NCBI RefSeq assembly: GCF_001949145.1
Contig: NW_019091397.1
Location: 1,014,333 to 1,044,151, forward strand
Direction: 5' to 3'
Length of the DNA: 29,819 nt
From: Acanthaster planci
Taxonomy: Eukaryota; Echinodermata; Asteroidea; Valvatida; Acanthasteridae
Shown one piece after another: positions 1 to 10,283 of the stretch. A program made the position numbers and the translations under genes. Each line of letters begins with the position of its first letter. Position 1 is the stretch's first letter. A model generated the notes under the pieces. That model was not told the origin of the DNA, made no database searches, and worked only from the letters and a program-made list of their open reading frames with translations.

Positions 1-760
1 CCGGGTACCCGGGTACCCAGCACAGGCCTATCACCTTTAATGCCACCTGACTCGTCCCCTGATGATGTCGAGTTTCGTCTATAAAACTTCTCTTCCTAGC
101 TATCTGCAAGGTTTCAACCCAATCGGACATGTACTTCAGGAGATACGTGGTGATTTAAAAGGGGCACTTTTAATGTCAAGTGGCTTTATGTAATTCAGAA
201 TATATAAAGCTTTGAAGTCTGCATCTTTAATTCCGTGTCACGTGGCACCCGTTGACGTCATTATGACGATTTTATCCTTAGACCCTCTCTAGCTGTCGGA
301 CTAAGAGTGTGCACTTAATATAAAGTCAGTTAGAGAATGATAACAGTGCCTAAGTCTGGCTGTTGAGAAAAATGTACAAAACCCATGAAGAGAAGACGGC
401 ACCTTTAATCTCATGTCACATGACCCCCTGATGACGTCAGATTTCTTCTAGGACCATCCATGGATGATTGTCTAAAGGTCTACCAAGAAAGAAGTTAACC
501 AGATTTATAAACCTAACTAAAATGCGCCTTGAAATCTGTGTACACAGGCAGTGGGGAAAAAATAAACCATTAAAAGGATGTCATTGGGACGTCATTACTT
601 TGGTATCTTTTCTGCATAGGTCTTTGGTTAGTGTAACCTTGCTAAAATGTCAATGGGTTGAAAAATAAGTGATAAATAGCGTCATCGTGGCATCATTGTT
701 CTAGGATCATCTACGCATTGTTGAAAATGCATGATTGTGAAGTGACCAAAGTGCTGCGAA
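1..760. repeat. degenerate tandem array, ~180-bp unit, with CRE-like sites
   Basis: A recurring block of the form A(C/T)CTTTAAT, then a GTCAC/GTCAA stretch, then TGACGTCA or a variant, then a CTAG(G/A)-containing stretch, starts near 33, 223 and 401. Weaker copies follow near 570 and 675. Spacing is about 175-190 bp. The copies are strongly diverged, so this is an old array or a run of related insertions. TGACGTCA, the palindromic CREB/ATF site, is intact in the third copy and nearly so in the second. Short open frames inside it, such as 468-668, look like chance. The first 18 bases are a tandem of GGGTACCC palindromes at the window edge. Confidence 0.5.
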
Positions 761-2394
761 GAAAACTGTATACAAAGTAAATGGGCTTTTGGTTGGAACT
801 TGTTAAGAAGAAGAAGCAATAAAAATTACAAGAAAACGAATGACCTTGTGGCCAAATTGCAAAAAGCCAACTTTCAGTTTCCACGTCATGCAGTTGACCG
901 TACGATCCTCAAACCTTATTTTTGACATTACTTTGGGTGTGACTGAGGGTAAAGAAAACGGTTCGGGATTTTATCCTTTGATAACGAAAGCCAACTTCTG
1001 ATGTACAATAAAGAATGTGATTCACGTCGAGTCTGCATTTGTAATTGCTCCCTGCGTTTAAACGATACAAATCAATAATATCACATTTTAACGATTCGTT
1101 TTATTAAGCCTGTCGGGGTATACCAGAATCCAACCAAAATAGGGGTTTTTGCAATCAATCACGGGCTTATATCGAACAGAAATTATCCCTTTAAAATCGT
1201 GATGCAAAATGTACAGTATATGTCGGCTATCTCCCGCCGGATTTATCACCTAGTTATCATTCCAAGATTCCAGGCCTGTTTCCGGTTGTGGTTTCTCCAC
1301 GATAGGTACTGCAAGTATTGCTCTTACAAAGGCCCTCCACACCGCTATTTGTATCTGAAATTTCCGCTTGTTAATTAAACGCATGTCAAGCCGACAAGTG
1401 TTTAGTTGATATCAGTCGAAGGCCAGGCCATCCAGTCATATTCCACATGCAGCAAGCAGGGCTGCCACTTCGCTCTGTGGCACAATTCACCCGTGCGAGC
1501 TAGCTGTGGAGTCGCACTTACTCTACATCTGTGCATCCTAATTGACGAAAGAGCCCTACAGTTGGATGAAGTCTGAACCGTTCCCATGACGTCATGGCAT
1601 TCCTTGATGGCCTGTAGATCTTCCTTCACGAGATAAGATCCCCATCTGCGTTTGGTAGTTTCTGGTATCACTATTCTGTCCTTGTGGTGATACCCCTCGG
1701 GCGCATGTTTTCCAAATGATAAAAAAGGTTGTCACATCTCCACTCGTCGCAATTTAAAAATCAGAGTTCACTTTGCAGCTATAGCAGCGCATGTTGCATT
1801 CATCGACAGCCTATGACGTATTTCATCCTGCTGGGAAGCGAGGTTAAGATTGCATCCGAATCCATCCATTATTGCCAATAATCATTGCCGTTAGCTCCTG
1901 TCGAGAGATGGACGCACGTTCACCATGACCAGAAACACCAGGTCGTTCTAGGTATGAAATTGATCGCAGATGTTAACATCAACAGACTTCTCTCAATGTT
2001 TAAAGCGGTTGTAGATAAGTAGTACGGGCCCTTCTTTTAACACGAGTATAAATAAGATAACGAAATGTATATTCAAACCAAAAGGGTAGTTTCATATCTC
2101 CGTGTTTCTCCAAACATGCATACCAAGCTATTCAAACAGAAGTGAACATGGTACTCTAACGCGGCCGAATAGCTTCTTTTGTGATAAGCGTCGTACCGTT
2201 GGCATTTTCTTTTTTCTTAATTTGCAGGTCTCATTACTGTCTATTTTATCCCCAGCATCAACCGTCCTCACTATAATGTGGCATGTTCACCTCAACATGG
2301 ACTACCATTCCATAATACCTTTTGTCTTTCAACAACATAATACTTGGTTCCCGAAAGATCCTTATTATAATAAACGGAATACTCCGAGGGGTGC

Positions 2395-2943
2395 TTGTGC
2401 AATGGGTGCTTAAATTTGCAAGATAAAATCGTCACTGTCATAACTGAACTGTACTGTATACAGTTCCACTTAACTTATTATGGAGTGATGCTAAAAATGT
2501 TATTCATGCAATTTGTAAATTTAACAGTTCCCGTACCGGACAACCCATCCATAAGAGAAATCGAAATACCTGAGATGTTTGGTCCAACCTCAAACATCTC
2601 AAACTATTCAATAACAGCCAAAGCCAACTTGACAATGTGCATACCGTCTGCCAGGCATGAGGAAGGGCTGCCCCTAGCCGGGGTTTGTGATGACGTCAAC
2701 GAAGCTGGAAAGGATACGGGCTGCGCTGTTATCAGTGTCAAGTTGTTAAACGATCATCGTTGCTATTTAGAAAATGCGTGTTCTTCTGTTTTAAATTGTA
2801 GAGCACGAAGTGCTGTATTCTGGAACGGAAACAGTGAGACTTATCCTGTCAATTCGGCTATAGCCTCGTTGAAATATGTGTCTTTTGCAAGCCTCCAATT
2901 GCATTCACGCGTTATCCACATGTTTTTGTTATTCCACGATTAG
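2395..2943 (+). other. unassigned open frame, possible exon or chance ORF
   Basis: The frame is open for about 182 codons in AT-rich DNA, longer than most chance frames nearby. The translation has several Asn-X-Ser/Thr sites and nine scattered cysteines, with stretches such as VPVPDNPSIREIEIPEMFGP that look protein-like. There is no good ATG at its beginning (first ATG is at 2488), no convincing splice donor, and no family I recognise. It could be an exon of a secreted protein, a decayed gene, or chance. Coding status is not established. Confidence 0.2.
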
Positions 2944-3573
2944 AGGAAATTAAATCACTCACGGTCTCTTTGTAATACCCAACCTTTTTGTGAATACCAA
3001 TAGCATATCCCCATTGGACTTTTGTGTGTAGGCGTGGCAGACATAGTGTGGACCTCTGCACAAAAGAAGTCCACATAATGTAGGGTGCCATGGCGTTGTG
3101 TCTGGGTGTGAGAGTTTGTTTCTGCATGTCTGCGTGTGTGGGATTCATGGCCGGGATGATCTGGGGTGAAGGGGTGCAATTCTCTTAATACTGTATTAAT
3201 GATTATCTTAAGCTCATTTCCGGTGGAAGGAAGTCATCAATTATTAGTTACATACATTGTATCTCGATGGTTTGTCACGTACCTCCCCCGCTACCAAACA
3301 GAATGGAAGATGTGTTTTTCTTCCGATCAGCTTTTGAATTGTGGCATTAAGCCTTTCCAAGACATTTCGTAAAAATCACGAGTGTTCTGAGATGCTACAC
3401 TCGTTAAGGGTTTTTCATCAATAATGACGACTTTCTTATTTTTGTCAATCTGTGAGTGCAGAGGTTAAACATGGGGGAAAGGTTACAACTACATCAGTAA
3501 TGTTCATTCAGGTGAAACGTTTTGGCAACGTTAAAACATCTGAATTATGCTATACTAATTATACTAATACTGA

Positions 3574-3609
3574 ATTATAATAGCGATTGGTTCTAATCGC
3601 TATTATAAT
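3574..3609. repeat. perfect 15-bp inverted repeat (hairpin)
   Basis: The arm ATTATAATAGCGATT at 3574-3588 is followed by a 6-nt loop and its exact reverse complement at 3595-3609. The flanking bases do not extend the stem. It sits in non-coding DNA and has no assigned role. Confidence 0.85.
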
Positions 3610-4650
3610 CATCTCAGTATGTTCGTCTCGAGCTGAAGTGCACCCTGATCTGCAAGAAGAGGCAGGCTACGGGGCTCGTGCGCAAGCCTAGCAGACACTC
3701 GTCTGTGTTCGTGTTGTGCGCGTTTTCCCAGCCTGCGCACAATGGCAGTGTATTATCCACCGATAGAGGGCAGTTACATACACAGAGTCTCGATCCCAAA
3801 CAATACAGATTATGTAATAGTAAAGCTAGAGGTCCGAGGCCTATTTTTTCTTACGCAAATTTGGCCCCATAACAGGGCGACTTGTTATTTGATTACGCTG
3901 CATTGTTCACGCGTACACAATTACGCGCACACGCGGTTTAGTCCGTGGTCTTCTGCGCGCTTAAAGCTTTTTAAACTTTTCTAAGATCATTGAGATGTGC
4001 GTCGTCTCATCAGTGCACTTGTGAGCGTTTCACACGACCGCGTAGGCGTCCGCGGGGTTTCAAGTTGCTTGTGCGTCTTTAGACAATTTTACGTATCCCG
4101 TACCCCCTCTAGTTCATGATTTCTATGTCCCGAACACAGTCGAGTCCATTTGCTCAACTTCTATGGAAATTTTCTGGGGGAACTGTATTCCTCCCACACG
4201 CTGCTAAAGTTGTAATGATTGGTACACATACGCTGAGCACTGTGCGGGTGTCACGTATCATGCGAAATGCATTTGTTTAACCGGATACGGTATACATAGC
4301 ACCTGCTCTATAGCGCCCACATGTTGCGTACGTAATTTACTTGACGCAAAATGCGTTTCAGTTTCAAAACGTGAGCGTAAAATGCAAAACGAGCGTTGCT
4401 TGCTTGAATGGAACACGTTAGACAACGCGAATGCGTGTTTGGACATTTCATGTTGGCTTTGCCCGAGTGGCAATTGCACTATTTGCTGCACCCTGAATTG
4501 AATACGTGTTTTCACGAATGTACAAAAAGAAATAGAAAAACTTGTTCATGTGTAACCTCACTGATTATGAAAGATTGTCAACGAACTCATTTGTAAGGTT
4601 GGCCACTTGAACGTATACGTTTAAGTTGATGGGTAACTATCATTGCCTAC

Positions 4651-4812
4651 TGCGTGCAAAGTTGACATTTAATCCCTAAACAGTTTTCTAGGCGTGCAAA
4701 GTCAGAGATATTCTATTTCTAATAGAAATATCTCTATTAAACATAAAGATATCTCTATTAGAAAGAGGTAGAAATATCTCTGTTTCGGGACAAATGTCAA
4801 TTTGTACGCCAG
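4651..4812. repeat. fold-back element with imperfect terminal inverted repeats
   Basis: The left arm (4651-4683, TGCGTGCAAAGTTGACATTT then ...CCCTAAACAG) matches the reverse complement of the right arm (about 4780-4812) with a few mismatches. The interior holds repeats of AGATATCTCTATTA and AATAGAAATATCTCT in both orientations, so most of the ~160 bp can fold back. A partial second copy of the left end, GGCGTGCAAAGT, lies at 4691-4702. This is consistent with a MITE-like or fold-back transposon remnant. I see no clear target-site duplication. Confidence 0.55.
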
Positions 4813-5516
4813 CATTGCCCACAAATATCACACTGCGTGTCCTAGCCATAGAGCTATGGTCTGAGCTGATCAGAAAATTCTGGAATTATTACATACGTGA
4901 TAAGCATTACATTACGCGCAGACAAACATACGTATTCATATTAACTAATTAATTTTTGACCTTCGACGATCGTTGTTTGTTCGAGATGTGCACTCTCGTC
5001 ATTCCATGTATACACACGTACATGTAGGTGTATGAAGTTTTGCATAGAGTGGTGAAAGAAACGAAAAACTACGGCCAGAATCTGGACTACGCGCACAAGT
5101 GCTGATCGTACATTATACCACAGAATAATTCTGAAGAGGATTTTCAATCACGTTATTTTTGAGGGTCAGCATTCAATTCAACACAGATGTACGCGGAAAC
5201 GCGCACGCCTTCGAAGGCTCTCAACATTCTGACGTACATGAAATCGTCGATAGAAATACACAGATTCGAAAAGGCAAGCGTCTCCACGGATATGGTGCGC
5301 TTCCTGAATGTCTTTGCCCATCATATTACGTCACGTGAAAAACCTCTATAACAATGATTCATGAGCCTGTGCACGCAAGTGGTGAATTCACACGAAAGGA
5401 TCCTCGATGTGATGGAAAATACGCCGTCGCTTGTTCAAGCTCGGTCCAAATACAAAAACTGCGTTATCATTAACCAAGAATTTTTCTGACTTACAGTATA
5501 AATTAATTTGTCTTAG

Positions 5517-7642
5517 GTGAACTGGCAGACAAGACCGAACCTCATACGGAAACTTTACTCCCAACGAGACGAGTGCCTTCCATCCAAGTCGAACCTATTG
5601 TTGAAGAGAGAATCATTCCTATCGGACCTTACGCTCCATCTCAGCCTCCCCCAAGCAAGTTGAAGGAATCGACGAGCAAAGAAATATCCAGGCTTGAGTT
5701 CTCCTTGGCAGTAGTTGGATCAGACTCCCATTGGCATCCTATTGATGCAGCTTGTCAGTCAAACACCGTTATGATATCACAAGATGAGCCCTCACCAGCC
5801 GAAAGTGGTGCTGTTGCCAAAGAACAAGCAATTAACGACAGTCCAGACATTTCGAACGTGCCATCAATATCTACAACTGAAGTTTTACCGGATGATAAAG
5901 TAACTACGGAGAAGCAAGACTCTTCTGCTCTGCAGGGGTTGCAACGACATCGAAGGCATAGCCTTGGTGTTCCTCCAGTAATTGCAGGAGAAGAGGCTTA
6001 TCCGGAAGGTGTTGCAGATTCAAGCGGCGATCGCCATACCCCGTTCGTTTGGGTAAGTGAAATGGCTGTTGGCAGTTCTGATAGGCCTCTGATATTAGGG
6101 CCGAGCGAGGGTTTGAGTGTGACCAGTGGAGCACATTCTTTGCTGGCTGGAGATGAATCGGGAGTTGCGTCATGCCAAGTGTCTACTCCGCCATCTCTGC
6201 CATCCACGGCTGGAGATAAAATGGATGACATTCAAGGCAAGAGAATGCACAGTTTGGATGTCCCTTCTACTATTACAGGCGAGGTTTGCTTTCCACCATT
6301 AATGCTCAGTGGCTCTGAAGAACAAATAGCTGACGAAGACCACAAAAATAATGGGCAAACTGCTTGTATCCGAAAAATCATCAAAATCAGACCAAAGAGT
6401 CTGGACATCCCCCCTATACTTCCTGCCCCGTGCTCAAAGAGCTCACAGAGTGCCCCACCCTCTCCACCTTGTAGTGCCGGCCACGGTGTCAAAAGAAAGC
6501 ACACTGGTGCCAAATCAATCCTAAAGCGAAGCGGAAGCATGGAAAGACCAGGCCGGAAGAAATCAGTTTCGTTTTCCCCCGAGGTATCTCCTCGTGAATT
6601 CGAAGTGGAGAGGTGCTACGACCTCGATCACGAGCGCATGAACGCGCCTAAGAGACCTCGAGTGTTTCGCCACTTCAGCATGGACATTCCCGATGCAAGA
6701 ATGGTGACCGAGGATGACATCTCGCTGTCCACTCCACGTCGAGCCTGGTCAGAAGGGGATGCAGAGGACAGTGACTCTCCTGACTCGTCTTCCCCTGCCG
6801 CTGTCGACAGTGGTGACCTCTTAAGAGCTGAGGGGTGGGTTCATCCGTCCCCTCTTGAACCTATGCAGATAGAGGGATCTGACGCAAGGATGGCTTTTGT
6901 ACCTATCTCAGCACTGGAGTCTGAAAGTGGGAGAAAGAGTGCCAAGGAGCGTTTCCTTGAAGCAGGAGGCGCCAAAGCTGTTTTGTCTGTGCTATGTACC
7001 CAAGATTCAAGTGATTCAAACGGCAACAAATACTCATCGGTCACGGCATCAGCTCCAAATACCGGTACTGATTCATCGGTAAACGACGGGTCTGAAGAGG
7101 ATTCAATGGAAACAATGCCGGATGTAGATCAGTCGCTGTCGGTGACAGCTGAAGGCGACGACGAGCCTTCACATGACCACAGCGCAGACCTGTCAGAAGA
7201 GGCCACAGTCCAGGAACTTCCAGACTTTAAAGGTATCAAATCACGCTTCTTAGAGTACGAAGAGGACAGTGCAGATATACACACGTCAAGATTATTCGTG
7301 CAGACAGTCCGAAGCTCTGTGGAGTCGGACTCATCAGATGAACAAGACAGGTCACATTGTCAACAACTGGAGACAAAAGTTGACGGCAAGCTAGATTGTA
7401 CATGTGAGGATCAGAAAAATCAGGCCACCAGCGCCAAGAGTCGCTTCTTACAATCCTGTCAGCATGCAGATGGCAACAGTAAGGTCCAAAATGGCTCCCG
7501 TTTTGTGGTTTCTGTGGTCCGGCCTTACAACTCCGGCTGTCACAAACAGGATTCTCCTTCGAATGGTAAGAACCTCGGAGAATGCTCTTTCATAGTAAGA
7601 CAGGTAACCTTGTGTCCTTTACTGAAAGGGTGTGTGATCTAA
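5517..7642 (+). CDS. disordered protein with SILK/RVxF (PP1-docking) motifs, 3' exon
   Basis: The frame is open from 5517 to a TGA-free stop TAA at 7640-7642. The preceding in-frame TAG at 5514-5516 overlaps a splice acceptor (TTTGTCTTAG), so this is an internal or last exon starting in phase 1. The protein from GTG 5573 is 689 residues, rich in S, D, E and P, with no globular domain or membrane segment that I can see. Motifs (residues counted from 5573): SILK at 315-318 and KSVSF at 330-334, the usual SILK-then-RVxF order of protein phosphatase 1 docking; a repeated basic-S-[LM]-[DG]-[VI]-P motif near 128, 225, 275 and 367; AKERFL, IKSRFL and AKSRFL near 457, 555 and 621; and RFVV at 643-646, which fits the RFx[V/I] ligand of SPAK/OSR1 kinases. 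An inference is a phosphatase-targeting scaffold. Possible donors lie at 7604 (CAG|GTAACC) and 7566 (AATG|GTAAGA). If neither is used, AATAAA at 8047 fits as poly(A) signal. Family not recognised. Confidence 0.8.
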
Positions 7643-9988
7643 TACGGGTGATTCGAATTACTGTGCGCCACCAAGAGGTTGCCACGAAGAGGCAGTTTTT
7701 CGCGGTGTGGGAAATGGTCTGCAAATTCTGTTCGCTGGCTGCGAGAGGGAAACTTGAAATGTTCCTAAAGTCTCTCAGGAAAGAAGATTCGTGAGTGTGT
7801 TTCGAGTAGCAATTTTAATGAATTCTTTCTTCTTTCTGCGGCGCCAATCTTATTGCGACAGTTGATTTGAAAAATAACCTCTCAGTGGCAACCTCTTGGT
7901 GGAGCACTGTATTTTGAATCGCCCCAATCAGGGGCACAAGGTATATAATTTATTTAGGGTGAATATAAAATCTGCTTTGAGCGCCATACTCGAAAGAACA
8001 ATAATTGTTTTCATTTGATACAACCAACCTGTAAACGTTATATTCTAATAAACGTGGGACAAGTGTTAATTTAGAAAGGGTTACTCATGGAAAATGCACA
8101 GATATATACTACCTAAGTGATGCATGTGCTGTTCACCCGTTTTGCCTAATTTGACATTGAAAGTAGGATGGCCTTTGGGAAGTTTACAAGTACATCACTT
8201 GCGACAAATGTGGACTTTTTCTTTCAAAAAGTGGCTCAATCCTCGTCCATGTAATTCCTCTAAATATGGCTAGGGTTGGTTGGTACGTGCTGCTAGTATT
8301 TGTTTTACGAAGTGGAGCTTCAGAATGAATAACAAGATGTTCTCTCCACTGAAGTACCCCTTTTCCCTGCTAGATATGCCAGTAAACAGTTACCCCAGTG
8401 CCACATATCATGAAATTACTCATGAAACCTCATGAAACAACATCCCCAGAGGAAAAAAACCTCATCAATAAACTCACAATGGTAATGATAGTAAAACTTT
8501 CTTTTTCTGTTGGCTTTCTCCAGAGCCGTTTACAAATTATGCCCTCATTGTAGTTTTCACATTCTTTGATTGAACCCCCCCCCAGTTCTTTAAAGATGTT
8601 TCCTTGCCAATACTTCATGGTATATAAAGTTGATTATCGCAACACGCTTTACCATTTGCCCGCTTGTGGTCATAACATTTTCTGCAAGTTGAAACTGGTA
8701 AATCACTATTTCGACATCATTATTTGATCATTGAATGAAAATAAGTAAAGAAAATTGTACTTTGGAAAAAGAAGCACAAATGTTAAAAACTTTCCCACAC
8801 TGTCAAAGGGTTACTTCACCTCCCATCCTGAAAAAATTGATTGGGTAAACGATCGATAAAAATCCTGTATGAAAAAGTGTGATTTGCACCGCAAACACCT
8901 ACACTGTGCACGATGTGCACTGAAGGAATCACTGATAACGTGGCGAGTAAAAAAAAAGTTGTAGCGTAATCTTGCCTTCTTTTTTCTTGTATCGATCAAG
9001 TCCAGTTGGTTATCACTTCATTAATTTTATATTAGGGTGTTTTCATACACCGTCTGACCTTTTTTCATATTTTTTAAAAGAGCACAATCTGAAAATCTGA
9101 AAATCCTTATTTAAATTAATGGCAAAAACAGTATAAAATCATGCAAACAAATGGACTTTTCATAACCTTTTTAATAAGACTATAAAATTGGGCAGTGTGA
9201 ACCTTTAGTTTATGATCACACATACGTCTCAATATGGTGGTTTTAAAAATATCACCTTAATTATCTCGAAACCAAGCAGCTCTCTTACGTCATTCGTCTC
9301 ATCTAGCCTTTCGAAGAAAAGATATTTTTCAATCCTAGTATGATACTGCAAAATACATGGCCAGAAAGCTTGTTGATATTAACATTTCATAAATAAAATA
9401 AACAATCAACTGTCACGAATATGCTTACGTTTGACGACGTGTATGAATTCTTTTCAATGTGAGATTGTGGAGAAAGCAAAGAAGCCGATGTGAAGCAAAC
9501 GTGGAACCGAGAAGTGCCTGACAGCGGCAATGGTAATTTTTGCACATTTTAAAATACTTCAAATGTTTGGTTAACATTTTATGTTATTTTAAATTTTGGT
9601 TTGGTTTAATGTTTTTGTTTGCAAATACTGTATTTTGGGAGGCGTTAAAGCAACTTGCAAATTGTCTTTGTAAGGTCAGACGATGATGACATTGCAAATA
9701 TATCATTCGGTGCACAAAGTAATATATTTCTATCATTATAGTTCAACAGGAAGTTATATTTTCATTTAAATCCTGCATGTTTATATTTTCCTATTGATCC
9801 TTGGTAAAACCATACATTGAAAAGTAGTAATCCAATGTGACCGCAGAAAAATATCTGCAAAGATATTGCATTTTAAGAAATCACAAAATCAAAAGTGTAA
9901 TTTTGAGAATCAGAACCGATAGGACCATGTCCCTATTTTAAATCTAAGTGAAGTCAGTCAAGTTGTAGTAAAGGTCTTATTCCTAGCA
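7643..9988. other. intergenic or intronic region between the first two genes
   Basis: AT-rich, no supported coding exon. AATAAA at 8047-8052 is a candidate poly(A) signal for the upstream gene. There is a run of cytosines near 8573-8583 and a short duplication CTGAAAATCTGAAAATC near 9088-9104. If the upstream gene splices out at 7604, its next exon could be here or further on, but I could not find it. A possible 5' untranslated exon of the actin-like gene could end at a GT near 9534. This is speculative. Confidence 0.45.
8047..8052 (+). promoter_or_regulatory. candidate poly(A) signal for the PP1-docking gene
   Basis: AATAAA lies about 400 bp after the stop at 7642. It matters only if the exon ending at 7642 is terminal. 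Confidence 0.3.
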
Positions 9989-10283
9989 ATGGCGAAACTT
10001 GTGAGTCTCATAGACTACTATCCCAATGCACCTGCCTCTCATGTTATGTTTGATACAGCAAACACATGGCGCAGTCTCTTAGCACACGAGCTTAGTGAAG
10101 ACATTGAGTTCTATGAGATGGAACCAAAGACGTCCAGGGATGACAAACCCATGAGTGTCTCGGGAACCGATGATCTATCCTTACAACAAAGCGGAATAAA
10201 GCCCTCCGACTCTATTGAGGTAGTCCATGGCACTGGGCGGACTGTCAAACAATCTGAACGTCAACACAGTGACTCTTACTCAG
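9989..10283 (+). CDS. actin-like gene exon 1: N-terminal extension
   Basis: Encodes residues 1-98 plus the first base of codon 99. It begins MAKLVSLIDYYP and ends in a Ser/Gln/His-rich linker. The donor is CTCAG|GTAAAA. This exon alone holds the ubiquitin-like-looking region, so the fusion boundary coincides with an intron. No double-glycine terminus is visible, so conjugation-type processing is not indicated. Confidence 0.8.

Larger units (their letters stand above)
761..5516. other. non-coding stretch upstream of the first gene
   Basis: I see no supported gene on either strand. Contents: a perfect palindrome CCATGACGTCATGG at 1584-1597; an open frame without a family match at 2395-2943 (listed separately); a perfect hairpin at 3574-3609; and a fold-back repeat at 4651-4812. 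The right part should include the intron before the exon that begins at 5517, because that exon starts in phase 1 and so needs an upstream exon. I could not identify that exon. It may lie outside the window. Confidence 0.5.
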
